A stretch of 64,000 nucleotides of DNA, from contig JAWKZS010000002.1 of assembly GCA_041395845.1 (NCBI GenBank), positions 248,001-312,000 of the forward strand, read 5' to 3'. The translations under genes and the position numbers were made by a program. The notes below the pieces were generated by a model that was not told where the DNA came from, did no database searches, and saw nothing but the letters and a program-made list of their open reading frames with translations. Origin of the DNA: Ch67 sp041395845. GTDB taxonomy: Bacteria > Pseudomonadota > Gammaproteobacteria > Pseudomonadales > Ketobacteraceae. This document shows, piece after piece, positions 24,754 to 33,722 of this stretch. The first letter of the stretch is position 1; each line of letters opens with the position of its first letter.

Positions 24754-26328
24754 ATGCAAAATGAAACCGGAAACCTCGTTCTCACCGATGAAACCCCCGC
24801 ACCCGGTCCTGCCCAGTTCGCCGTTCGCGCGCTTGTCGCGCTGGTGTTCCTGGCGGGCGTCTGGTACTACGCCGATCACCTTGCGGTGGACAACGTCGGT
24901 CACATCTTTCTGGTAGTGGCTGCCCTGGCGGGCGCGTACATGGCCATGAACATCGGCGCCAACGACGTCGCCAACAATGTGGGGCCAGCGGTCGGCTCCG
25001 GCGCCATGACGCTGGGCGTGGCGGTAGTGATCGCAGCGATTTTTGAAGCAGCCGGCGCCCTGATTGCCGGCGGTGACGTGGTCAGCACGATCAAGGACGG
25101 CATCATCGATCCATCCAAACTGGATACCCAGGTATTTATCTGGATGATGATGGCAGCCCTGCTGGGCGGCGCCATCTGGCTCAACGTGGCAACCTGGATG
25201 GGAGCACCGGTATCCACTACCCACTCGATCGTGGGCGGCGTATTGGGTGCAGGCCTGGCCGCAGGCGGCGCCGGCATTGCCAACTGGGGTTCCATGGGTG
25301 CCATTGCCGCCAGCTGGGTGATTTCACCGGTCATGGGCGGTGTCATCGCTGCCGTACTGCTGTTCGTCATCAAGCATCTGATCATGTATCCGGAAGACAT
25401 GGTCAAGGCCGCTCGCAAAGTGGTGCCCTGGATCATTGCTCTGATGGCGTGGGCCTTCGTGACCTACCTGATGCTGAAAGGTGTGAAGAAGATCTTCCCG
25501 GTGGGTTTTGGCACTGCCTGCCTGATCGGCTTAGTCGCTGCGGCCATTGCCCTGTTCGCATCCCGCGCCAGCATTGCACGGGTCGCCGGTTCGATGCCCA
25601 ACAGCCGCGAAGCCGTCAACAACCTGTTCACCATCCCACTGATTTTCTCGGCGGCTCTGCTCAGCTTCGCCCATGGTGCCAATGACGTTGCCAACGCCAT
25701 CGGGCCGCTGGCGGCAGTTACCGATGCCGTGCTCGAAGGCGGCGTGACCGACAAGGCGAAGATTCCGCTCTGGGTCATGCTGGTGGGCGCCATCGGCATT
25801 TCCATCGGCCTGATTCTGTACGGACCCCGCCTGATCCGCACGGTGGGCAGCGAAATCACCGAACTGGACAAGAGCCGCGCGTTCTGTATCGCCATGGCCG
25901 CTGCCATCACGGTGATCGTGGCGTCCCAGTTGGGTCTGCCCGTCAGCTCCACCCACATTGCCCTGGGTGGCGTGTTCGGTGTTGGCTTCCTGCGGGAATA
26001 CCTGAAGACCAACTACGCCAGTCAGCTGCACATGATCCTCAATAATCACTCCGGTGAAGACCGTGAACGCATCAAGGCCTTCCTCGACAATTTCAAGGGC
26101 TCTGATCTCGAGGACATGAAGTCCCTGCTGCTGGAAGCCAAGATGCGCAAGACCGAGGTGCCGCTGACCAAAGCCGAGCGCAAGCGTCTGAAGAAAATCT
26201 ACAAACACGAAATGGTCAAGCGTCACCAGTTCCTGAAGATCGCTGCCGCCTGGGTCATCACCGTGCCAGTGTCCGCCAGCCTGGGCGCACTGCTGTTCTT
26301 CACCATGCGCGGGATCTTTGTCCAGTAA
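24754..26328 (+). CDS. PiT-family inorganic phosphate transporter
   Basis: Low-affinity phosphate:cation symporter of the Pit/PHO-4 family, 524 residues from ATG 24754. The two family signatures are present, one per repeat half: GANDVANNVGPAVGSGAM near the N-terminus and GANDVANAIGPLAAV in the second half. There are about ten membrane helices and a Lys/Glu-rich cytoplasmic segment near 430–485, before the last helix. An in-frame extension upstream to 24676 lacks support. Ribosome binding is weak by eye. No phoU-like gene adjoins it. A terminator follows. Confidence 0.93.
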   Translation: MQNETGNLVLTDETPAPGPAQFAVRALVALVFLAGVWYYADHLAVDNVGHIFLVVAALAGAYMAMNIGANDVANNVGPAVGSGAMTLGVAVVIAAIFEAAGALIAGGDVVSTIKDGIIDPSKLDTQVFIWMMMAALLGGAIWLNVATWMGAPVSTTHSIVGGVLGAGLAAGGAGIANWGSMGAIAASWVISPVMGGVIAAVLLFVIKHLIMYPEDMVKAARKVVPWIIALMAWAFVTYLMLKGVKKIFPVGFGTACLIGLVAAAIALFASRASIARVAGSMPNSREAVNNLFTIPLIFSAALLSFAHGANDVANAIGPLAAVTDAVLEGGVTDKAKIPLWVMLVGAIGISIGLILYGPRLIRTVGSEITELDKSRAFCIAMAAAITVIVASQLGLPVSSTHIALGGVFGVGFLREYLKTNYASQLHMILNNHSGEDRERIKAFLDNFKGSDLEDMKSLLLEAKMRKTEVPLTKAERKRLKKIYKHEMVKRHQFLKIAAAWVITVPVSASLGALLFFTMRGIFVQ

Positions 26329-26335
26329 GTGAATC

Positions 26336-26367
26336 GGCACGTCCACCGCGGGTGGGCGTGCCCTGTT
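26336..26367 (+). terminator. Intrinsic terminator of the phosphate transporter gene
   Basis: GGCACG…CCACC pairs with GGTGG…CGTGCC around a short loop, followed by CTGTTTT, 8 bp after the transporter stop codon. Confidence 0.75.
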
Positions 26368-26486
26368 TTGACCCGCATTCCACCCCCTCCCGCCTGCCAA
26401 GTTTCACTGTCAATCTGGGGCCTGCCGCGTTACCCTTGGCTCACCGCCAAATTCCTATTCACTTCCCGGCGGGACGAGGAATCTCA

Positions 26487-26948
26487 ATGAAAATCCAAGA
26501 TAACTGTGTTGTTGCCATCCATTACACACTGACCAACGATGAAGGCGATGTCCTGGACACCTCTGAAGGTCGCGAGCCCCTGCGTTATCTGCAAGGTCAC
26601 GGCAACATCATTCCCGGCCTCGAACGCGCTCTGGAAGGTCTGGTGGCCGGTGACAGCGCCAATGTGGTGGTTGAGCCGGAAGAAGGTTATGGCCCCAAAC
26701 AGGACATGCTGATCCAGGCGGTTCCCCGCGAAGCATTTGACGGTATCGACGTGATCGAAATCGGCATGCAGTTCCAGGCCCAGACCGCGCAAGGCCCCAT
26801 TCCGGTGACCGTCATTGCCGTTGACGAAGAAACCGTGACGCTGGATGGCAACCATGAACTGGCCGGCGTACGCCTTAACTTCGCCGTACAGGTAACCGAG
26901 GTTCGCGAAGCCAGCGCCGAAGAAATCGATCACGGCCACGTGCATTGA
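26487..26948 (+). CDS. FKBP-type peptidyl-prolyl isomerase, SlyD-like
   Basis: A 153-residue prolyl isomerase/chaperone of the SlyD type. The N-terminal FKBP core reads KIQDNCVVAIHYTLTNDEGD… with the SlyD signature LRYLQGHGNIIPGLERALEG. An insert-in-flap domain (about 70–125) follows. The C-terminus ends DHGHVH. This is far shorter than the His/Cys-rich metal-binding tail of E. coli SlyD, so it resembles the short FKBP-like proteins of pseudomonads. ATG 26487 is preceded by GAGGA. It is cytoplasmic, with no signal peptide. Confidence 0.92.
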   Translation: MKIQDNCVVAIHYTLTNDEGDVLDTSEGREPLRYLQGHGNIIPGLERALEGLVAGDSANVVVEPEEGYGPKQDMLIQAVPREAFDGIDVIEIGMQFQAQTAQGPIPVTVIAVDEETVTLDGNHELAGVRLNFAVQVTEVREASAEEIDHGHVH

Positions 26949-26957
26949 TCGGACCGG

Positions 26958-26988
26958 GAGCCGCTTCCCCAACGGGCAGCGGTTCTTT
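26958..26988 (+). terminator. Possible terminator after the SlyD-like gene
   Basis: GAGCCGCT pairs with AGCGGTTC (one G·T pair) across a 12-base loop, with a short CCC/GGG inner stem, followed by TTT. Modest T-run. Confidence 0.4.
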
Positions 26989-27011
26989 CCCCGGTGGCTC
27001 TTTCACCAGTC

Positions 27012-28274
27012 CTACTCCGCCGTCACCTCCACCGTCACATCCCGATACAGTTCCAGTGGCAGTTCAATCCTGAACAGCGAGCCACGCTCCGCTTCACTCC
27101 GCAAGGTCAGCGTGCCGTTCATCAGTTTGACCAGACGCGATGCAATCGCCAGCCCCAGTCCGCTGCCGCCATAAGCCCGGGTGGATGACGTATCACCCTG
27201 CGAAAATACCTGAAACAGCCGGTCGCGCATGTCCTCGGCGATCCCGATACCGGTATCCTCCACCTCGATACCGATCAGATAGCGCCGGTCCTGCAAGGCA
27301 ACTCCCGACACCCGTACCTCGACACTGCCCTCATGGGTAAACTTGATGGCATTGTCCAGCAGGTTATTGAGCAGTTGCTGGACCCGGGCGCCGTCCCCCA
27401 GAAACAGTCGTGGCAGACCCGCGTGGTAGGAGTAACTGTACTGCAGACCCCGCGCCAGGGCTTCCTCCCGATGCCGGTTGACGATGGTCCGCAGCAGCTC
27501 ATCAAGATTATAAGGGAACGCGTCCAGAGTAATTTCCCCCGCTTCGATCCGCACATAATCCATGATGTCGCTCAGACTGTTGAGCAGCGCCTTGCCGGAT
27601 TCGAAGATCATTCCCACCTGCTGACGCTGGCGGTCATTCAGGGGAGAGCGTTCCAGCAAACTGGCGACACCGAGGACGGCATTGAGCGGGGTACGGATTT
27701 CGTGACTCATGTTGGCCAGAAATTCGGCCTTGGCTTTGTCAGCCTGCTGACTCTGCTGCAGGCTCAGCTGCAACTGACGATTGCGATTGTCGAGTTCGCG
27801 CGCCAGGGATTGCAGTTTTTGCTGGGCCGACTTGTGCGCGGTGACTTCGTGATGCAACGCCGCCTCGGTCTGACCGTGTAATGCGTTCAGCTGTTCCACC
27901 TGCTGCTGCAGACGGTTGATGTCGTCCACCAGTAGCTGGCGCAGACGGTTGATTTCATCCGCAAGTCCAACGGTGGGAGCATCCTCGTCAACCGTCACCG
28001 CCGTCTGGAAGCGTCGGTTGATGGTGTTCAGCCGGATGGTGCGTGCGAGCCGATTCAGGTGCTTGAGGGCATGACGGTTGAGTCGCTCGACCATCATGGT
28101 GGTCAGCGCCACACCCAGCAGGATGGCCAGGCCGGCTGCCAGCCAGGGACGCAACCCGGGCGCAGGCCAATCCAGCCCCACCATGGCCTCCAGCACAAGG
28201 GCATGCAGTACCGGGGCGGCAATGACGGGAATAAAGATCCACTGGCGGTTAAGGAATCGCTGAATAGCCTTCAA
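27012..28274 (-). CDS. Orphan membrane histidine kinase
   Basis: A 420-residue sensor kinase without output domain. Two membrane helices (about 12–34 and 42–62) with almost no periplasmic loop suggest it senses the membrane or an internal signal. A long coiled coil (about 100–185) leads into HisKA with an intact H-box, NMSHEIRTPLNAV (H191). The HATPase domain has N, G1 (DTGIGIAEDM) and G2 (GGSGLGLAIA) boxes. Translation appears to start at TTG 28274, since no ATG lies upstream in frame near the first helix. No response regulator gene adjoins it. One candidate partner, purely by proximity in the genome, is the double-receiver pseudo-kinase at 18791–20761. Confidence 0.88.
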   Translation of the reverse strand: MKAIQRFLNRQWIFIPVIAAPVLHALVLEAMVGLDWPAPGLRPWLAAGLAILLGVALTTMMVERLNRHALKHLNRLARTIRLNTINRRFQTAVTVDEDAPTVGLADEINRLRQLLVDDINRLQQQVEQLNALHGQTEAALHHEVTAHKSAQQKLQSLARELDNRNRQLQLSLQQSQQADKAKAEFLANMSHEIRTPLNAVLGVASLLERSPLNDRQRQQVGMIFESGKALLNSLSDIMDYVRIEAGEITLDAFPYNLDELLRTIVNRHREEALARGLQYSYSYHAGLPRLFLGDGARVQQLLNNLLDNAIKFTHEGSVEVRVSGVALQDRRYLIGIEVEDTGIGIAEDMRDRLFQVFSQGDTSSTRAYGGSGLGLAIASRLVKLMNGTLTLRSEAERGSLFRIELPLELYRDVTVEVTAE

Positions 28275-28389
28275 CTGCTGAACACCCCGGCGTTTTTATT
28301 TTTGGGTAGCGGTGTAACGTAATCAGTGTGAAGAAACTATAGAAGAGCGGCCGCACTAACTCCAACGACCCGGCGAAAAAAACACCAGC

Positions 28390-29313
28390 TTATTCAATGA
28401 TGGCGAAGCGGCCGGTTTCTTCTTCGGCGGACGCCTTGAGTCGCGCTGCTTCACGGCTGCTGCGCAGGAAACCTTGATGCAGTGGCACCACCGCCTCGGT
28501 TCTTTCGAGATGGATGACATGACCACATTCCGGCAACAGATGATACTGGGCGTGAGGCAGATGACGCTGCCACACATCGGCATCCAGTACCGGACAGACC
28601 CGGTCTTCAAGTCCGTGGATAATCAGGGTGGGCGTGCGGATCTGGCGCAGACTGGCGATCATCACCGGAAAGGACTCGACCATATCCGACAGCACTGATT
28701 TCAGTGAGGCCTGGTGCTTGCGGAATTCCCGCAGATTGTAGCTCAGCACAATGCGGGGAATGGATGGCGCCTTGTAGAAGGCGGCGCTGTAGGCCTGCTG
28801 CAGATCTTCCAGCGTCCGGATTCTGTCGATGTCGAGCAGATCCTGCAGCGCCTGGCTGTGATCACCGTCATGCTGCAGCACATTGGTGGGGAAGCCCAGC
28901 AAGGTCAGTGATGCAACCTGTTCGGCATGATTAGCCGCATAATAGGCCGCAATGGCGCTCCCCATGGACGCACCCACGAGATGTACCTTGTCCAACCGCA
29001 ATTCCGCCAGGACCTTGTTGAGCCAGACGCCATACTGACGGAAGGAATGCTTGCGGAAGCGAAAAGTCTGGCTGACACACAATCCAGGCACGTCAATGGC
29101 GATGACCCGATAGTCCTGCAGGTACTCCTGCATCAGGCTGCGCCACTGGGTTTTCGAGCCCACCGCGCCATGCAGGAACACGACCGTTTCGCCCTTGCCA
29201 CCTTCCAGGTATTTCCACTCCTGCTTGTCCACTTCCACACACAGGGTTTTCAGTCCCCCCAGATAGGTACGGACATAACGGGACAGATTCTTTAATTCAG
29301 GACTGTCAAACAC
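28390..29313 (-). CDS. Alpha/beta hydrolase
   Basis: A 307-residue alpha/beta-fold hydrolase. The oxyanion segment is VVFLHGAVGSKTQW. The nucleophile elbow is VGASMGSAIAAYYA. The acid lies near LIIHGLEDRVCPV and the base in PECGHVIHLE, so the triad is complete. The long N-terminal extension in frame is unlikely to be translated. I favour the GTG at 29313 (reading VFDSPELK) but the ribosome binding site is weak and the start is uncertain. It belongs to the broad esterase/haloalkane-dehalogenase-like group, and the substrate is unknown. It lies between an orphan kinase and asnS. Confidence 0.82.
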   Translation of the reverse strand: MFDSPELKNLSRYVRTYLGGLKTLCVEVDKQEWKYLEGGKGETVVFLHGAVGSKTQWRSLMQEYLQDYRVIAIDVPGLCVSQTFRFRKHSFRQYGVWLNKVLAELRLDKVHLVGASMGSAIAAYYAANHAEQVASLTLLGFPTNVLQHDGDHSQALQDLLDIDRIRTLEDLQQAYSAAFYKAPSIPRIVLSYNLREFRKHQASLKSVLSDMVESFPVMIASLRQIRTPTLIIHGLEDRVCPVLDADVWQRHLPHAQYHLLPECGHVIHLERTEAVVPLHQGFLRSSREAARLKASAEEETGRFAIIE

Positions 29314-29520
29314 GATGGGCAATGACCTGCAAAATGACCGGGAAACAACACAATTCCACAAGGGATCAGCAGGTAGCGGGCAACGGATGCGGGCAACGGC
29401 AAGGCCTCGACCACCTGCACGGGAATGGTGCCAGCTTGGTGACTTTATGACCGTTCTTTTTTTGTTTGAGTTTGTTATCAGGGCCGACGGGATGACCGGT
29501 ATCACCCCGTGGCCACAGAC

Positions 29521-30921
29521 TCAGAACTCGGCGCTGCCGGGTACCCGGGGAAACGGAATGGCATCGCGAATGTTTTCCATTCCGGTGATATAGGTCAGCA
29601 GGCGCTCGAAACCCAGGCCGAAACCGGCGTGGGGCACGGTGCCGTAGCGGCGCAGATCCCGGTACCACCACAGTCCTTCCTGGAGGCCCATGGCCTGCAT
29701 CTTGGCATCCAGCACATCGAGGCGTTCTTCCCGCTGGCTGCCGCCGATGATCTCGCCGATCCCCGGTGCCAGCACGTCCATCGCCGCGCAGGTCTTGCCA
29801 TCGTCATTGCCCCGCATGTAGAACGCCTTGATGGCCTGGGGATAGTTCATCAGGATCACCGGCCGGCCGACGTATTCTTCTGCCAGATAGCGTTCGTGTT
29901 CCGACTGCAGATCCAGCCCCCACTGCACCGGAAATTCGAACGCCTTGCCGGACTTTTCCAGCACCGTGATGGCATCGCTGTAATCCATCCGCACAAACTG
30001 GGATTTCACCACCGACTCCAGCCGCTCGATTACACCCTTGCTGATGTGCTGATCGAAGAACGCCATGTCGTCCTGGCGTTCATTGAGCACGGCGGTAAAC
30101 ACGTACTGCAGGAATTCTTCCGCCATGTCGGCGTTCTGCTGCAGATCGGCGAACGCGACTTCCGGTTCCACCATCCAGAATTCCGCCAGATGCCGGCTGG
30201 TGTTGGAATTTTCTGCGCGGAAGGTGGGGCCGAAGGTATAGATACGCGACATGGCCATGCAGTAGGTCTCGCCTTCCAGCTGGCCGGACACGGTGAGGAA
30301 GGATTCCTTGCCGAAAAAGTCCTGGCTGAAATCCACGCCGCCCTGTTCAGTGCGGGGCAGATTGAGCAGATCCAGCGTGCTGACCCGGAACAGTTCCCCT
30401 GCCCCTTCACAGTCACTGGCGGTGACAATCGGCGTGTTCACCCAGTAAAAACCGCGTTCGTGAAAATAGCGGTGAATGGCCTGGGCGGCAGAATTGCGGA
30501 TGCGCGCCATGGCGCCGAAGGTGTTGGTGCGCGGGCGCAGATGGGCCACGGTGCGCAGGTATTCGAAGGTGTGACGTTTCTTCGCGATGGGATAGGTTTC
30601 CGGATCATCGACCCAGCCCAGCACCTCGATCGCACTGGCCTGCACTTCCACCGCCTGTTCCTTGCCCTGGGACGCGACCAGGGTACCGGTCACGCTGACA
30701 CTGCAGCCGGCACCCAGTTTAAGGATGTCGCTCTGGTAGTTGGGCAGCGTCTGTTCTGCGATGATCTGGATGCCTTCGAAGCCGGAGCCATCATGAATAT
30801 TGATAAAGGAAAATCCCGCTTTGGAATCGCGCCGGGTGCGCACCCAGCCCTTCACCGTGACGGCAGCGCCCACCGCTGCCTTGCCCGCCAGAAGATCCGC
30901 GATTCGAAGTGGCCATTGCAT
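29521..30921 (-). CDS. asnS: Asparaginyl-tRNA synthetase
   Basis: Class IIb synthetase that charges tRNA-Asn, 466 residues. An N-terminal OB-fold anticodon-binding domain (about 1–110) includes VKGWVRTRRDSKAGFSFINI. The catalytic domain follows, with motif 2 FRAENSNTSRHLAEFWM and motif 3 GFGLGFERLL. The AsnRS-type VTASDCEGAGELF segment separates it from AspRS. AAGGA precedes the ATG. Presence of AsnRS suggests direct charging of Asn rather than only the amidotransferase route. Confidence 0.98.
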   Translation of the reverse strand: MQWPLRIADLLAGKAAVGAAVTVKGWVRTRRDSKAGFSFINIHDGSGFEGIQIIAEQTLPNYQSDILKLGAGCSVSVTGTLVASQGKEQAVEVQASAIEVLGWVDDPETYPIAKKRHTFEYLRTVAHLRPRTNTFGAMARIRNSAAQAIHRYFHERGFYWVNTPIVTASDCEGAGELFRVSTLDLLNLPRTEQGGVDFSQDFFGKESFLTVSGQLEGETYCMAMSRIYTFGPTFRAENSNTSRHLAEFWMVEPEVAFADLQQNADMAEEFLQYVFTAVLNERQDDMAFFDQHISKGVIERLESVVKSQFVRMDYSDAITVLEKSGKAFEFPVQWGLDLQSEHERYLAEEYVGRPVILMNYPQAIKAFYMRGNDDGKTCAAMDVLAPGIGEIIGGSQREERLDVLDAKMQAMGLQEGLWWYRDLRRYGTVPHAGFGLGFERLLTYITGMENIRDAIPFPRVPGSAEF

Positions 30922-31003
30922 ACTGAGTCCTTATGTTGAATTGCTCTGCACATCAACATAAAGCGTGAACCGGGCGCCGTCCAGCGGATCGCCCGCTTCC
31001 GGC

Positions 31004-33399
31004 TCAGTGTTTTTTGTTCACCACAAAACGTTCGATCACCTCCGGCACCTCGCTGGCGGGCCACAGGGCAGACTTGAAGTAGCCGAACTGCAGCCACTGT
31101 TCCCCCAGTGATCGGAAATACGGCGATGCGGGATCAGCCGAGGGCCCGGAACTGTGGGCAAACCAGGCTTCGTCGGGATTGGCCAGATCGCAGATGAAAC
31201 GGGTACTGGCGCCCACGAACGCCCGCAGCTTTTTGCCGTCCGGCAAGGCGATCGATGGGCTGACCGTATTCGCTTCGCCGGGAAATGGGCCTTCCAGCGA
31301 CTGACAGCCCTGGCGCAAGCCGGGGATATCCGCCAGCACGGAACCCAGTCGTACCCGATGCAGATTGCCCCATTGCCACTGGCCCGGATCAGCGCCCAAG
31401 GCATCGTCGAGCTGTTTTACCGCCGCGCGGAAGGCCTCGACGATCCACAGGTTCAGGGCGCGGCCAGTGCGCTCGCGAAGATCAAATCCCGCAGAGGGTC
31501 GTACTCATCCAGCAGCATCTTGTCCAGACGCGGAATTGCACGCTGGCCATGGGTAAACCGTTTGGCAGATGGCCCGCCCAGAATCTGCATGAACACCTCA
31601 TGGCACAGGGTCTGCCGCAGCACAAAGAACACACAGGCACCGATGGAATCCGTCGAGAACTGGCCGTTCCAGTCCTGCAGATACTGGCAGGCACTGTGTT
31701 CCTGATGATTCAGGGTCGCCGTCAGCAAGGGTTCCAGCAGCGTCGCCTGCATGGCCACGCCATAGAAACAGTATACGTCCCTCTGCAGCGCCTGCATGGA
31801 TGCCAGATCATGCTGATCGCTCTGCATCAGGACATCGGTGATGCGCTGCTGCCGGTAGCGCGGCTCGCAGTGTACCCGGGTGGACATCAGCGGATACTGG
31901 CAAGGATCGGTATCGCTGTTGGCCGTCGCGATGACACCATTGGGTGGATTGATGATTTTCGGATTTTCGCTGAAATCCAGATAGCCGTCCCAGCGCGCCG
32001 CCGGGTCGGTGGCGTTGCGGATGAACAGGCCATCCTTTTGTCGACGCGGCAACTGGCCGATGGGCTCCCAGGCGATGTGGCCATCCTTGTGGGCATAGAC
32101 AAAATTGAAATCGAAGGGGCCACGGTTGAGCTGGGCCAGCGCGTCCTGTGTCTGCGCCACCGTCTGCGCCGCAAACAGCGCGCGGTGACCTTCAAAATGC
32201 ACGGCCAGATCCGCATCGGCAAATTTCAGCGCCAGGTCGCAACCGTCATGATGGCGCCAGTCCGGATAGATAATGCCGTGCTCGCAGCTTTCCCACTCGA
32301 TCACCCGATCCCGGCCGAAGCGCGAACGATGCACCGCACGATGCTGCTGGATCACTCCGTTACCGGTTGCAGTGCGATAACGGGAGGGATCATTGGGCAG
32401 TCGCTCGATCCGCACCAGATCCCAGGCATCCCGGAAGGCCGTCGTGACGCCCCAGGCAATGGCGCCGTTGTGGCCCCAGCCCATGCCCGGGTAGCCCGGA
32501 TACATGCCGCCCTGTACACGATATTGCGGGCACTCCAGATGCACATGATGCCAGTAGGTAGGGCCGGGAATCAGCGGCACATGGGGATCGTTGCAGTACA
32601 GAGGCTTGCCACTGGCGGTGCGGGTGCCGGCCACTGCCCAGTTGTTGCTGCCCATGTTGGGCGGATCGAACGGGCCGTCGGGAATCCCGCTGCCACCCCC
32701 GGGCGCGACTTCGGGCGCATGGTCCCAGGGCGCATCCGGATACAGAATGCGGGCGATGGCATCGCCTTCCTGATTGCGAACGTTGTCGAAGGTCAACTCG
32801 TTTTCCAGCGGCATCAGACTGACCACCAGGGCGCTGGCACGGGCCAGCAGCAGGCAGTCCTGGGGTGTCCAGGGGCGGATCTTGCCAATGACCAGATATT
32901 CCGCCGGATAGTTGCCCCGATAGGCGCGGATGGCGTCGTTCATGCCGTCAGCAAAGGCCTGCAGACAGGCACGGGCGTCCTCGCTCAGGCGGGGATAATC
33001 CCGCAGGGCTTCCCGCTCAAATCCCAGCGGACGCAGGAAGGCATCGATCTCGCCGACCTTGAGCCCGCCGAAACGGTCCACCTGTTCCGGGATACGGACG
33101 TTGATCAGGAATTCTGACAGCCGCCCCGCCCCCAGATGACGCAGCGCTTCGATGATCACCAGCCGCTCCCGGCCCTGCAGGTAACCGGCGGCACGATACA
33201 GATCGGCTTCTACGTCTGCGTAGATATGGGCCACCCCATTCCGGTCGCGCACGAACTCAATCCGCCTTGCAGCCTGGCCGATATGGGACGGGTCAAAACT
33301 GGACCAACGCGCAGTGCGGTCGGGCACCATCACCCGGGTCAGCAGATCCCGAATCATGGCCAGCGGACGCTTGGCGGGAATGGCAGTAGAAGCAGACAT
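31004..33399 (-). pseudogene. Penicillin-acylase-family Ntn hydrolase gene, broken by one frameshift
   Basis: Belongs to the penicillin amidase/acyl-homoserine-lactone acylase family, whose precursors cleave themselves to give alpha and beta subunits with an N-terminal serine nucleophile. Starting at ATG 33399 (GAGG upstream), the N-terminal frame holds YRAAGYLQGRERL, the processing site NMGSNNWAV with nucleophile S251, and the core NDPHVPLIPGPTYW, then stops at 31453. Homologous sequence resumes in another frame (RALNLWIVEAF… to stop 31004). One added base near 31455–31490, for example in the CCC run, restores 798 residues, the normal family length. No signal peptide is obvious, unlike secreted acylases. 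A perfect palindrome lies upstream. It is either a consensus error or a recent mutation. Confidence 0.82.
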
Positions 33400-33422
33400 G
33401 ATGAACACCTCGCAGATTCCTG

Positions 33423-33443
33423 AAAATTGGATAATCCAATTTT
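33423..33443 (-). promoter_or_regulatory. Perfect 21-bp palindrome upstream of the acylase gene
   Basis: AAAATTGGA and TCCAATTTT are exact complements around a 3-base centre, 24 bp before the acylase start codon. The symmetry and position suit the operator of a dimeric repressor or activator. No adjacent regulator gene is present. Confidence 0.6.
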
Positions 33444-33722
33444 GAAGGCCGATCATGCCAACAGATGCGTGTGGGGTCAAGCTCGATGGTACGCCTGTAC
33501 CAACCGTCCCCAACGACAAGGCCCATTGCCGTCGCACCGACCTGCCATAACGTGAACCGCATCACACCGGTGGGTAAAAACATTATTCAAAGAAAACCTT
33601 TATTTAACCGAGCCTTGCAATCACAGCTGGATATTTCTTATGCATTTATAAGCGAGTTTTTCCTGCGAGACTAAATCGCTTCGCTATACTCAGAAAAGAC
33701 CCGATGTTGAGCAGTCTCTGGT
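33444..33722. other. Remainder of the 323-bp divergent spacer
   Basis: No gene is seen. The right half is AT-rich compared with its surroundings. A TATACT at 33685–33690 could be the −10 of the GGDEF-EAL gene, though no good −35 is spaced correctly. A small CTTAT…ATAAG repeat lies near 33636–33651. Confidence 0.35.

Noticed and set aside
29460..29520. Hairpin ACGGGGTGA…TCATCCCGT after asnS as a terminator
   Set aside because: It pairs with only one G·T wobble but is not followed by a T-run on the − strand.
31285..33117. 610-residue frame opposite the acylase gene
   Set aside because: The acylase frames contain the conserved GSNNWAV nucleophile site. The + frame shows none and lies over the frameshift without interruption only by chance.
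31004..33399. Naming the acylase pvdQ or a quorum-quenching enzyme
   Set aside because: Family membership is clear, but no signal peptide is seen and substrate specificity cannot be read from the sequence.
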